From the NCBI GenBank assembly GCA_031255285.1, contig JAIRSU010000033.1, positions 1-36,880 on the forward strand: a DNA stretch of 36,880 nucleotides, in the 5' to 3' direction. The DNA is from Treponema sp. (GTDB lineage: Bacteria; Spirochaetota; Spirochaetia; Treponematales; Breznakiellaceae). Shown one piece after another: positions 7,159-15,937 of the stretch (positions are counted from its first letter, which is position 1; the number at the start of each line of letters is the position of its first letter). The notes under the pieces are model-generated. The model made no database searches. It worked only from the letters and a program-made list of their open reading frames with translations, and was not told the origin of the DNA. The position numbers were made by a program, and so were the translations under genes.

Positions 7159-7249
7159 TAGCTTCGCTTATGCACCTGTAGGTGCTAAGTCTTGTTCGTC
7201 TGTGATAACGAGGGAATAAAATAGGCGAAGCCTGAAGGAGTGTTTATCG
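7159..7249 (+). ncRNA. Candidate structured RNA between pstC and pstA
   Basis: The 130-bp gap can fold as a three-way junction. A closing stem GCTTCGC (about 7161-7167) / GCGAAGC (about 7224-7230) encloses two hairpins: the perfect GCACCT-GT-AGGTGC (7172-7185) and CTTGTT...AACGAG with one G-U pair. The closing stem ends just before the AAGGAG ribosome-binding site of pstA, so folding could influence pstA translation or mRNA processing. This is a by-eye fold and matches no riboswitch class I know. Confidence 0.35.
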
Positions 7250-8077
7250 TTGAAAAAGGAGAAAAAATCTGAAACATTGTTGCGTACTACAACATGGGCG
7301 TCCGCGGGCATAACCGGGGGTGTATTGCTGTACCTCATCGGTTTTATATTGGTTAAAGGAATTCCTTATGTTAAACCATCGCTATTTGCTTTTACGTATA
7401 CGAGCGAAAATGTGTCCTTGACGCCCGCTCTCATTTCTACTGTTATCATAACCATACTGTCACTGGCAATCGCGGTACCGCTGGGTGTTTTCGCGGCGAT
7501 TTGGCTCACGGAATATGCGCCGCGGGGAAGTAAGATGGTCGCTGTTATCCGCGTAACAGCTGAAACGCTGGCTGGGATTCCCTCTATCGTATACGGACTC
7601 TTCGGACTATTGTTTTTTGTTACTTTTCTTGGCTGGGGGTTTTCTGTGCTTGCAGGCGCATTTACCCTATCGGTTATGATACTGCCGCTTATATTGCGGT
7701 CTACCGAGGAGGCGCTTCAGTCTGTACCAGATGCGTGGAGAGAAGGAGCCTTCGGTCTTGGCGCAGGGCGGCTTAGGACGGTTTTTCGGATGGTACTGCC
7801 TGCGGCTGCGCCAGGGATATCCGCGGGCGTTATTCTTGCGATCGGGCGTATTGTAGGGGAAACGGCCGCGTTGATATACACAGCCGGTACCGTAGCGCAT
7901 ATTCCTGAAAGTCCCCTGCGGTCCGCCAGAACATTGTCTGTTCATCTGTATGCGCTATCCAGCGAAGGACTCCATACGGGTGAAGGATACGCGACTGCTG
8001 TAGTACTACTGCTTATCGTCATACTGATAAACACGGCGTCCGTAACAATAGCAAAACGCCTGGGTACTCGTCAGTGA
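7250..8077 (+). CDS. pstA: Phosphate ABC transporter permease PstA
   Basis: A 275-residue membrane permease with about six helices, paired with PstC. The ATPase-docking loop reads EGAFGLGAGRLRTVF, and the segments TLAGIPSIVYGLFGLLFF and GRIVGETAALIYTAG are typical of PstA. I use the TTG at 7250, which has an AAGGAG ribosome-binding site about 10 nt upstream; the next in-frame starts would remove part of the charged N-terminus. It is followed by pstB after 33 bp. Confidence 0.92.
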   Translation: MKKEKKSETLLRTTTWASAGITGGVLLYLIGFILVKGIPYVKPSLFAFTYTSENVSLTPALISTVIITILSLAIAVPLGVFAAIWLTEYAPRGSKMVAVIRVTAETLAGIPSIVYGLFGLLFFVTFLGWGFSVLAGAFTLSVMILPLILRSTEEALQSVPDAWREGAFGLGAGRLRTVFRMVLPAAAPGISAGVILAIGRIVGETAALIYTAGTVAHIPESPLRSARTLSVHLYALSSEGLHTGEGYATAVVLLLIVILINTASVTIAKRLGTRQ

Positions 8078-8110
8078 GACGAATAGCAGAGTCAACATTG
8101 GAGCAAAAGA

Positions 8111-8860
8111 GTGAACTGTTTTGAAATTAACGATTTGAATATATATTACGGTACTTTTCAGGCGCTTAAGGGAATCACCATGAATATCGAAGCTAACAAG
8201 ATAACGGCGTTTATCGGTCCTTCCGGGTGTGGAAAAAGCACGCTCATCAAAACACTCAACCGCATGAACGATGTTGCGGAAGGTTGTGTAGTTTCAGGCA
8301 GTGTGCGGTTTTTCGGCAGCGATATTTATACATATCCTGACGTCAGCCAGCTGCGTAAACGAATCGGTATGGTGTTTCAAAAACCGAATCCTTTTCCCAT
8401 GAACGTTTACGACAACATAGCCTTTGGTCCGCGGACGCATGGTGTGAAGTCGCGGTACGATTTGGACGGCATAGTTGAACGCGCTCTCAGGGATGCCGCT
8501 ATCTGGGATGAGGTGAAAGACAGGATGAGAAAATCCGCGTTGAGTTTGTCCGGCGGTCAGCAACAACGCCTCTGCATAGCACGCGCTCTGGCAGTTTCTC
8601 CTGAAGCGCTGTTATTGGACGAGCCGACGAGCGCACTTGATCCAATCTCCATCGGAAAAATTGAAGAGCTATTACTGACATTGCGGGAAAAGTATAGTAT
8701 CGTTATTGTAACACACAATATGCAACAGGCGGCACGGATCAGCGGCAGTACAGCATTTTTTCTGCTGGGCGAAGTCATCGAACAAGGTGAAACCGCAAGG
8801 TTATTCGCAATGCCTTCAGATAAACGTACTGAAGACTATATTACAGGGAGATTTGGATAA
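8111..8860 (+). CDS. pstB: Phosphate ABC transporter ATP-binding protein PstB
   Basis: A 249-residue ATPase that powers phosphate import through PstCA. It has Walker [10 protein letters not shown] (36-44), the PstB-typical [16 protein letters not shown]-loop region, the signature [17 protein letters not shown], Walker [13 protein letters not shown] and the switch histidine in VTHNM. Length is normal. The start is a GTG at 8111 with GGAG about 8 nt upstream. The stop codon shares one base with the phoU start (TAATG), indicating translational coupling. Confidence 0.95.
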   Translation: MNCFEINDLNIYYGTFQALKGITMNIEANKITAFIGPSGCGKSTLIKTLNRMNDVAEGCVVSGSVRFFGSDIYTYPDVSQLRKRIGMVFQKPNPFPMNVYDNIAFGPRTHGVKSRYDLDGIVERALRDAAIWDEVKDRMRKSALSLSGGQQQRLCIARALAVSPEALLLDEPTSALDPISIGKIEELLLTLREKYSIVIVTHNMQQAARISGSTAFFLLGEVIEQGETARLFAMPSDKRTEDYITGRFG

Positions 8861-9516
8861 TGCGAGGACGTTTTGACGAACAGCTTTCAGAGCTGAACAA
8901 TACATTGATTGAAATGGGCGCCTTGATAGAGAACGCCATTTTCAAGGCTACAAATGCTTTGATGATGCAGGACGCAGAAGAGGCGCGGACGGTTATTGAG
9001 AACGATACGGTTATCAATGCAATTGAGCGGGAGATAGAATCTAAATGTCTAAAGTTGATACTCATGCAGCAGCCAGTAGCACGAGACTTGGGACAAGTTT
9101 CCGCGGCGCTGAAAATGATTACTGATATGGAACGCATCGGGGACCATGCCGCAGATATTTCGGATTTGTGCGTGTATCTTTCCAATCAAGATTATATCAT
9201 AAAACTGGAGCATATCTCGCAGATGGCGGAAGCCGCGAGTAAAATGGTAACGGAAAGTATAGATGCGTTTGTAAGGAAAAATCTGGAATTGGCGCAGGCG
9301 GTCATTGTCCGCGATGATACGGTTGACGCCCTTTTTGCAATCGTGAAAAAAGATTTGATAGGCTTGATTCATGAGAATGCGGAGTATGGGGAACAAGCTT
9401 TTGACCTGCTGCAAATAGCGAAATATTATGAGCGTATCGGAGATCATGCGGTCAATATCGCTGAATGGGTGATTTTTTCTATAACAGGTAAACACAAGGA
9501 CAAACAAGTTTTGTAA
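8860..9516 (+). CDS. phoU: Phosphate signalling protein PhoU
   Basis: A 218-residue all-helical protein with two PhoU repeats. Each carries the metal-binding ERIGDHA motif, at about residues 88-94 and 191-197 (MERIGDHAADIS and YERIGDHAVNIAEW). PhoU links the Pst transporter to the PhoR sensor and restrains the phosphate response when phosphate is plentiful. It overlaps pstB by one base and precedes phoB by 21 bp, so transporter and two-component system are one transcription unit here. Confidence 0.94.
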   Translation: MRGRFDEQLSELNNTLIEMGALIENAIFKATNALMMQDAEEARTVIENDTVINAIEREIESKCLKLILMQQPVARDLGQVSAALKMITDMERIGDHAADISDLCVYLSNQDYIIKLEHISQMAEAASKMVTESIDAFVRKNLELAQAVIVRDDTVDALFAIVKKDLIGLIHENAEYGEQAFDLLQIAKYYERIGDHAVNIAEWVIFSITGKHKDKQVL

Positions 9517-9537
9517 TTTTCCCAAAAGGAGAAAAGA

Positions 9538-10215
9538 TTGTACAAAATATTTGTGGTAGAAGATGATGATAATATTCGCGAGTTGCTGGTGTACGCCTTA
9601 ACCCAGTCTAGATTTGATGCTTCTGGCTACGCGGACGGTGCGCTTTTTTACACGGCGCTTGATGCCGTGAAGCCGACTCTGGTACTGTTAGACATCATGC
9701 TCCCCGGTGAAGATGGGATTTCACTACTCATGAAGATGAAGGCGGGTGAAAAAACAAAGCGAATTCCTGTCATTATGCTCACGGCACGGGGTGCGGAATA
9801 TGATCGTGTCAAGGGACTCGATTTAGGCGCGGACGACTACATCACCAAGCCCTTCTCCATAATAGAAGTTATCGCCCGAATTCGGGCGGTTTTACGAAGG
9901 ACGCTTCCGAAAACGGATGCTCGCTCCGAGCTTGCCATCGGTGGTATTGTTCTCTCTCCAGACAAGCGCAATGTCTTTGTCAACGGTGTGGAAATAACCA
10001 TAACCTACAAGGAATTTGAATTACTGCATTACCTCATGCGTAAAAAAAGTGTCGTTTTGACCCGTGAAGTCATACTTAATCGTGTCTGGGGAGGCGGCTA
10101 TTTAGGTGATAGCAGGACCGTTGATATGCACATTAAGTCGCTTCGGCAAAAACTGGGAGAAGCGGGCGGTATCATTAAGACTGTACGCAATGTGGGATAT
10201 AAAATAGAGGAATAA
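9538..10215 (+). CDS. phoB: Phosphate regulon response regulator, PhoB/OmpR family
   Basis: A 225-residue response regulator. The receiver domain (about 1-120) has the acidic pair EDDD near 8-11, phospho-acceptor Asp52 in LLDIMLPGEDG, and the conserved Lys in ITKPFS. The winged-helix DNA-binding domain (about 128-223) ends in SRTVDMHIKSLRQKLG and VRNVGYK. The start is TTG at 9538 with AAGGAG 8 nt upstream. It lies 2 bp before the sensor kinase gene and after phoU, so it most likely controls the pst operon. Candidate 11-bp direct repeats upstream of pstS would be its site. Confidence 0.93.
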   Translation: MYKIFVVEDDDNIRELLVYALTQSRFDASGYADGALFYTALDAVKPTLVLLDIMLPGEDGISLLMKMKAGEKTKRIPVIMLTARGAEYDRVKGLDLGADDYITKPFSIIEVIARIRAVLRRTLPKTDARSELAIGGIVLSPDKRNVFVNGVEITITYKEFELLHYLMRKKSVVLTREVILNRVWGGGYLGDSRTVDMHIKSLRQKLGEAGGIIKTVRNVGYKIEE

Positions 10216-10217
10216 GT

Positions 10218-11918
10218 ATGAGAAAACGTATATATATGAGTATGGTACTGCTCGCTATCACAAGCCTAACGCTCATATCGGGCGCATTGTGCTTTATCTT
10301 TTATTATCAATTTTCATCCTACCTGCAATCTGATGTGAAGAAACGCGGGTATATGCTCAAGGCTATTCTTACCGACTCAAGTGTGTTTAATACAAATCAG
10401 TTTGATATAAATAGTATCACATCAAATAGGATATTTTCCACAGCGATAGAAGATATGCGTGTCTCGATCATCAGCCAAGAAGGGACAGTGTTATACGATA
10501 ACACTGTTTCGGCGACGAGTCTCGAAAATCATGCAGAGAGGGAAGAAATCCGCGCGGCGCGGAATTCAGGGTTTGGTGAAAGCCGCCGCTTTTCCGATAC
10601 CTTGAGGCGGGAAACGTACTACTACGCGGTGGAATTGCCGAATGCCTGTATTGTGCGTGTAGCTAGAACCATTGACAGTTTCTTGGCGTTATTCGGGCGG
10701 GTGTTACCCGCAGTCCTCGGGGCATTGATATGCGCCGTCATCATCTGTTATATCGCTGCCGACAATCTTACCAACCGCATTGTCAGACCCTTTAATAACG
10801 CACGCCTTGACGGTGAAATTACCGTTCCCTACGATGAACTTACCCCCTTTGTACGCGCCATTGAGAAGCAACGGAAACAGATAGCTGACCAAATGAGGGC
10901 TTTACAGGAACGAGCGGACTCCATAAACGCCGTCATGGAAAACATGAGCGAGGGGGCGGCGTTGCTCGACCGCCGCGGGACCATACTCTCTGCGAATAAG
11001 AGCGTTTTGCAGATATTCGGCGCTGATACACCGATGGAAGGGAAGAATATCTTGGAACTTCTGCGTGATATTACGCTTCTGGAATATACACGCGGCGCAC
11101 TGGCGGGCAGCCGCGGTGAAACGGATATGGAAAGAGCAGGAAGGGATTACCGCGTATATTTTAGTCCCGTTACGGATATCGGAGCGGTCCTACTTTTCCT
11201 TGACACGACTGAAAAAATGAAAGCGGAAAGATTGCGCCGCGAGTTCTCAGCCAATGTTTCTCACGAGTTGAAAACCCCGCTTACAAGTATATCCGGTTAC
11301 GCGGAAATGTTGGACAGCGGCATGGTTCAAGAGGGGGACAAAGCTGCGTTCATTCGTAAAATCAGGGACGAGTCATGGCGCTTAATAACACTGGTTGAAG
11401 ATATAATGTTACTGTCTCGTCTAGACGAAGGAGAAAGCGGCGAAGCGTTTACCGATGTGAACCTTGTTGCCTCTGCACAAGAGAGTGTGGAAAGGCTTAC
11501 ACAAAAAGCCGCGGAATTGGGTGTTTCCATAACCATAAGCTGTGTTGGGAACGGCGATCCAGACCATGTAACGATAAGAGCGAGCCGTTCTATGATTGCG
11601 GAGCTATTCTTTAATCTTATTAGTAATGCGATAAAATACAACAAACCCCGTGGTACAGTAACAGTTGAAGTCGCGCAAAACAACGGTTTGATTACCGCGT
11701 CCATATCAGACACAGGCATCGGAATTCCTAAAGAAGTACAAAGCAGAGTATTTGAACGGTTTTACAGGGTAGATAAATCACATTCCAAGAAAACAGGCGG
11801 CACAGGTCTTGGTCTCGCCATTGTCAAGCATATAGCCGCCGTTCATAATGCAGAAATCACACTGGATAGCAGCGAGGGCGAGGGAACAAAAATAACGGTT
11901 TGTTTTAAGGGCGTCTAG
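10218..11918 (+). CDS. phoR: Phosphate regulon sensor histidine kinase PhoR
   Basis: A 566-residue membrane histidine kinase. A first membrane helix (about 7-30) and a second (about 160-182) flank an extracytoplasmic region of about 130 residues. A PAS-like domain (about 236-335) follows, then the dimerisation domain with phospho-acceptor His349 in FSANVSHELKTPLTSI, and an HATPase domain with N box NLISNAIKYN, G boxes DTGIGIP and GGTGLGLAI. The sizeable extracytoplasmic loop is longer than in E. coli PhoR, which has almost none, and is more like Firmicute PhoR. Its place directly after phoB and the Pst/PhoU genes supports a phosphate role. Confidence 0.9.
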   Translation: MRKRIYMSMVLLAITSLTLISGALCFIFYYQFSSYLQSDVKKRGYMLKAILTDSSVFNTNQFDINSITSNRIFSTAIEDMRVSIISQEGTVLYDNTVSATSLENHAEREEIRAARNSGFGESRRFSDTLRRETYYYAVELPNACIVRVARTIDSFLALFGRVLPAVLGALICAVIICYIAADNLTNRIVRPFNNARLDGEITVPYDELTPFVRAIEKQRKQIADQMRALQERADSINAVMENMSEGAALLDRRGTILSANKSVLQIFGADTPMEGKNILELLRDITLLEYTRGALAGSRGETDMERAGRDYRVYFSPVTDIGAVLLFLDTTEKMKAERLRREFSANVSHELKTPLTSISGYAEMLDSGMVQEGDKAAFIRKIRDESWRLITLVEDIMLLSRLDEGESGEAFTDVNLVASAQESVERLTQKAAELGVSITISCVGNGDPDHVTIRASRSMIAELFFNLISNAIKYNKPRGTVTVEVAQNNGLITASISDTGIGIPKEVQSRVFERFYRVDKSHSKKTGGTGLGLAIVKHIAAVHNAEITLDSSEGEGTKITVCFKGV

Positions 11919-12101
11919 TCCACTCTGGACGTAGACGGAGTTGGAATAGAAATCAGCAGCCAAATAAACCCGCGTCTGTAAATTGAGCATCGGTTCCCGC
12001 GATGGAAACCGCTCGTTTTACCGACGGGGCGTTTTGTTTTCGGGGATTTCCCGCCCAAAGTTTCAGATTTAGGCGGGGGCGTCAACAACAGTATCTGAAT
12101 C
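11919..12101. other. Convergent gap between phoR and the GH13 gene
   Basis: A 183-bp gap between converging genes. It contains small inverted repeats: GTCCA/TGGAC right after phoR, and CCCGCC/GGCGGG (about 12050-12078) that could form a stem readable from both sides. No clear T-run follows either, so I do not call a terminator. No gene is seen. Confidence 0.4.
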
Positions 12102-15100
12102 TTACTCCAGCCCTTCTAGGAGTTTCTCGAACTGATAGCCTGATTTTCCCTCTGCGATGCGTAGTTTCTTCACAGCTTGGACGATTGCCTTGACGCGCTT
12201 TTCCCACTTTGGCGGTTTTAAGGACTTCCCGAAAGCCTGTCTCACGGATTTTCCGCCCACAGCAGATTTCGGCTTAAAAGCCGCGTCACTTTCGAGGGAC
12301 AGGAACAGCGGCGCATAACTCGCAGCGACGTCAAACGCCTCCTTGTTAAACCATACGACGCCATTGAAGACATTGACGCCCAAGATATGGCGGAAGTCGT
12401 CTCTGTGATAATTTTCCGTGAAGATTTGCATCAAACTGTTTGGCATCGAGTCGCCAGCTGTCCGGGCAAGCACAGCTTCCATCAGCACGACGATGCGGTG
12501 CACGTCGCCGTTGACGCCCTCTTTAACAAAAGCGTCTCGCATTTTGCGGTTAAGCTGCCAATGTTCGATGAGCTCCGCCGCGTCGGCGCCGGAGCCGCCA
12601 ATCAAAAGCGTACGGAGCAAAGAGAAGACCCCATACCCCAAGACAAACGGCAAATTCTCCACAGTTACTATATCTTGCGGCAACTTAAACAACCGCCGCA
12701 TATATCCCGCAAATTCTTCCCATATGGTAAACGGCGCTGGCATCTTATGCGGGTAATACGATGCGGTCTTAAACGGTTCATAACGCCCGTCAGCGCCAAC
12801 CAGATAACGCTTCGCCTGAATTATGAAGCTTAAGACAGGCTCTTCCAGTGAATCGATATACTGGTCTGCGATTTCCGCGGCGGCTTCTGCGGTTATGGCT
12901 GATTTACTCCGCGAGAATGCATCTGTCAGGTTCTCTAGGCGTTCACCAGAGAGTATTGCCGCAAACGGCTTGTAGAGTTCCGCAAGGAATATATCTTGAA
13001 ATACAGCTTCGAGGTCGCGTACACCGCTGCCGTTCAATTCGTTGCATATACGCGACCATCTGCCGTCCGCATCATGAACCGCGTGTATGTCCAGGTAAAC
13101 CTGCGCCTCGTAGCCCTTCAGCATAACAAAGAAACCCCGCTCACAGAGCTCTGTGATAGAACGCACAAACCATAACCTTGAACGCTGTTCGTAGAACAGC
13201 GCGAAGTCGCCGTCCAGGGACAGCGCTTGACTCAACGTGTCTCGTTTGGTTCCGCCGTCCTTGAGCGGGATATTCGCACAGCTTCTATGTATCCAGCCTG
13301 ACGCTTCGTAATAGGAATTATTGTAAAACACAAGCGAGCGCTCATCGCCGAAACGATTTGAATAGGCGAACACGTTTTCGTTCACCGCGCCTCCATTCGC
13401 GTAAAGGTCGAACAGACAGAAGTTCTCACTGTCGGAGAAGAGCATACGCCGCTTCATGAGGGGGAAGATTTCACGCTCATGTCGGTCCACGAGCCACTGG
13501 TCCTGCTTTTCATCGCGGTAAGAACGGCGGTATTCCATGCCGTATTTTTCCTCGAAGCCCTCGATTTGCCCATGCCCGAACATCGGCAGACCCGGCATCG
13601 TAACCATCAACGTGCATATCCCGAAGTACTTGTCGCCCTTGCCGAATTGCGCCACCGCGGTCTCTTCGTCAGGATTATTCATGAAGTTGACAAATCGTTT
13701 CAGTACCTCTGGGTCAAACTCAAGCGTGTTCTTGATTGAGGCGCGGTATTTTTCGTTCTCCTCCTTTTTGAGCATATTCATGAAAGCGGAATTATAGACC
13801 CGGTGCATCCCAAGCGTGCGTACAAAGTAGCCTTCCATCATCCAGAAGGCTTCAGCGAGAAGCAGGGTATTCGGCGCCTCAACCGCGCAACGGTCAACCA
13901 CTTCACGCCAGAACTCATTGGGGATTCTGCGGTCGAATTCTTCATTGGTCATGGAACCATATGCCGCACGCGAGGCAATATCACCGCCGCGCCCGGGTTC
14001 CGGGTACCAGAGCCGTTGAATATGCCGCTTTGCCAAAGTCATTGCCGCATCAAACCGTACAATGGGGAACTGTTGGCATACTTTGACGACAGTGCGTATT
14101 ACAGCTTCGCGGGCTTCGGGATTCAAGAAGTCAATCTGCGCAGTATCATTCCACGGCATAGAGGTGCCGTCATTGCCGTGGTAGATATAGCGTACCCGTC
14201 CGGTACGATTGTCAATATGTCTAAACACGACAGCCGCATCGCTTCGGGTAAAGTAATGCTCTTCGATTTGGACCGTTATGTCTTCCTGCCCCGAAAGATT
14301 GCCGCAGTTATAGCTATAAGACGGGAAAGGCGGATAGTCTAATTGCAGGAAACGTTCTGGATGTTCCATGACCCAGCGAGAATCAATGCCTGTATGATTC
14401 GGCACCATATCCGCGCCAAGCCTGAGCCCGCGCTGATAGCATCGGTCGCGAAGGTTTCCCAGCGCCTCCCATCCGCCGAGTTCACCCGCAATGTCGTAGT
14501 CATGGAGACTATAGGCGCTGGCGGCCGCATCAGGGTTGCCGGTCCACTGTTTGATGGTTTTACTGGCGTTACTCCGTTCCCACAAGCCGATAAGCCATAA
14601 CCCCGTGAAGCCGCGCCGCGCAAGCTCGTCGAGTTCTTCATTAGGAATCTGGTCAAGGCGGGCGATTTCACGGTTATACTTCTTTGAGAGCTGGTAAAGC
14701 CACACAAGGGTTGACTTTGCCATAAGCACCGTACGGGGCATCCAGTCCTGGTCCTGACTGAACTTTTCGTATTCATTATCACGGCGTCCGAAAGATATGA
14801 CCTCGGTAGGACCGGGCGCCCCGCCCCAGGACGGTTTTTCCTCTTCTTTTATAACATCCATACCTATCAAAAGCCGCCGCATAAGCTTCTGGAGAAGCAG
14901 TCCCCAGTGTCGGCGCATGAATTCGAGCTGTCCGCTTAAAGAATGGGGAGACGCCAGGGCCGGCGCGCGCAGTAAGTCCCACAAGTTCAGTCCGTCAGAA
15001 CCAAAGACCGGCAAGGCTTTCAGGTGCTTTTCTAATTCTTCAACCGCGCTGTCATAGACAGACTTAGTTTCTATAGACAAGGGCTTGTCGTCAAACATGA

Positions 15101-15635
15101 ACAGAAAAGGCTCAAATGCAGGATTGATATTGGCAAGCGCCAACAGGAGAATCTCTTCGAGCGACATAACAGAATGACTAACGCCTGCTTCAGCGGCTTG
15201 CAGGTACTTTTCAACATCGGTTTCTTTGGTATACACCTTTTTCGGGGGGAAACGCTTGCAGAACTTACGCAACAACTCGCTGGTCCGCTCTTCTCCCAGA
15301 GCCGCGTTGAGACGCGCAAGCGCGGTCTCGAATATATCAGGCTGAACCTGTTCACGGTAGAGTTTTACCATATAGTGCAGAGCTTCGTCGATGAATCCCA
15401 TTGCGTTAAGCTGTCCGGCTCTGATTTTGTACCCTTTTTCATTCAGCTTTTGGGCAAGCGCGCGCACTTGCGGGAAATCCGCGCACACCACATTCCCGGT
15501 GAGGGAAAACAATCCGCTCTCAAGCGCGCATTCATTCCGTATTTCGTTGCAAATGTGGAATTCCATGGTTGGGTCCCGCGTTTGCCGTGCCGCGCCTATG
15601 CTTTCAAAGGCGGACATGATGATCCTTAGTTTCAT
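12102..15635 (-). CDS. Very large GH13 (alpha-amylase family) protein
   Basis: A 1177-residue cytoplasmic protein with no signal peptide. The GH13 barrel sits in the middle (about 300-760): region I ADMVPNHTG, nucleophile Asp529 in VRFDAAMT, acid/base Glu595 in LLLAEAFW, and third acid Asp656. Around Asp656 the sequence is FMNNPDEET, with proline where the usual NHD motif has histidine. The substrate region GLPMFGHGQIEGFEEKYG follows. About 300 helical residues precede the barrel and about 350 follow it; I recognise no known domain in either. It may hydrolyse or transfer alpha-glucan chains; a maltosyltransferase activity is possible because GlgE-type enzymes also carry a PD variant there. 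An AAGGAAG ribosome-binding site sits just before the ATG. It lies downstream of malQ but behind a terminator. Confidence 0.82.
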   Translation of the reverse strand: MKLRIIMSAFESIGAARQTRDPTMEFHICNEIRNECALESGLFSLTGNVVCADFPQVRALAQKLNEKGYKIRAGQLNAMGFIDEALHYMVKLYREQVQPDIFETALARLNAALGEERTSELLRKFCKRFPPKKVYTKETDVEKYLQAAEAGVSHSVMSLEEILLLALANINPAFEPFLFMFDDKPLSIETKSVYDSAVEELEKHLKALPVFGSDGLNLWDLLRAPALASPHSLSGQLEFMRRHWGLLLQKLMRRLLIGMDVIKEEEKPSWGGAPGPTEVISFGRRDNEYEKFSQDQDWMPRTVLMAKSTLVWLYQLSKKYNREIARLDQIPNEELDELARRGFTGLWLIGLWERSNASKTIKQWTGNPDAAASAYSLHDYDIAGELGGWEALGNLRDRCYQRGLRLGADMVPNHTGIDSRWVMEHPERFLQLDYPPFPSYSYNCGNLSGQEDITVQIEEHYFTRSDAAVVFRHIDNRTGRVRYIYHGNDGTSMPWNDTAQIDFLNPEAREAVIRTVVKVCQQFPIVRFDAAMTLAKRHIQRLWYPEPGRGGDIASRAAYGSMTNEEFDRRIPNEFWREVVDRCAVEAPNTLLLAEAFWMMEGYFVRTLGMHRVYNSAFMNMLKKEENEKYRASIKNTLEFDPEVLKRFVNFMNNPDEETAVAQFGKGDKYFGICTLMVTMPGLPMFGHGQIEGFEEKYGMEYRRSYRDEKQDQWLVDRHEREIFPLMKRRMLFSDSENFCLFDLYANGGAVNENVFAYSNRFGDERSLVFYNNSYYEASGWIHRSCANIPLKDGGTKRDTLSQALSLDGDFALFYEQRSRLWFVRSITELCERGFFVMLKGYEAQVYLDIHAVHDADGRWSRICNELNGSGVRDLEAVFQDIFLAELYKPFAAILSGERLENLTDAFSRSKSAITAEAAAEIADQYIDSLEEPVLSFIIQAKRYLVGADGRYEPFKTASYYPHKMPAPFTIWEEFAGYMRRLFKLPQDIVTVENLPFVLGYGVFSLLRTLLIGGSGADAAELIEHWQLNRKMRDAFVKEGVNGDVHRIVVLMEAVLARTAGDSMPNSLMQIFTENYHRDDFRHILGVNVFNGVVWFNKEAFDVAASYAPLFLSLESDAAFKPKSAVGGKSVRQAFGKSLKPPKWEKRVKAIVQAVKKLRIAEGKSGYQFEKLLEGLE

Positions 15636-15658
15636 ATAAACTTCCTTTTTGTGTATTT

Positions 15659-15664
15659 ATTATA
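15659..15664 (-). promoter_or_regulatory. Candidate -10 box for the GH13 gene
   Basis: Minus strand TATAAT, matching the consensus fully, lies 24 nt before the ATG. It leaves a short leader that still contains AAGGAAG. The hexamer 17 bp upstream (GATGCA) is a poor -35, so the promoter may need an activator or an extended element. Confidence 0.45.
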
Positions 15665-15711
15665 CTCGTTGACCGTAACACTGCATCTTTTCATTGATAA
15701 TAAATACAGTA

Positions 15712-15739
15712 TATAAAAAATAGACTTTCTATCAAGTCT
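15712..15739 (-). terminator. Intrinsic terminator between malQ and the GH13 gene
   Basis: On the minus strand a 6-bp stem AGACTT (15734-15739) / AAGTCT (15722-15727) with a 6-nt loop is followed by ATTTTTTATA. It lies about 200 bp after the malQ stop, beyond the tandem repeats, and should separate malQ from the GH13 gene. Confidence 0.6.
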
Positions 15740-15775
15740 CTTTTGGGTGCGCATTCTCACCGCGCCGCCGCGTTT

Positions 15776-15930
15776 AGTAACGCGACACGATGTAACCCAG
15801 TAACGCGACGCGATGTAACCCAGTAACGCGACACGATGTAACCCAGTAACGCGACGCGATGTAACCCAGTAACGCGACGCGATGTAACCCAGTAACGCGA
15901 CGCGATGTAACCCAGTAACGCGACGCGTTT
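15776..15930. repeat. 23-bp perfect-period tandem repeat array after malQ
   Basis: Six full units and a partial seventh begin at 15776, 15799, 15822, 15845, 15868, 15891 and 15914. The plus-strand unit reads AGTAACGCGACRCGATG followed by TAACCC. Only one position varies: R is A in units 1 and 3 and G elsewhere. There are no spacers, so it is not a CRISPR array. It fills the start of the 302-bp gap after the malQ stop codon and would be transcribed as malQ 3' untranslated RNA. Confidence 0.95.
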
Positions 15931-15937
15931 CGGTTCT

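Noticed and set aside
15174-15629. Rightward open frame of 151 codons inside the GH13 gene
   Set aside because: Antisense shadow of the 1177-residue protein; no start signal.
15776-15930. CRISPR array
   Set aside because: The units are directly joined with no spacers and no cas gene is present.
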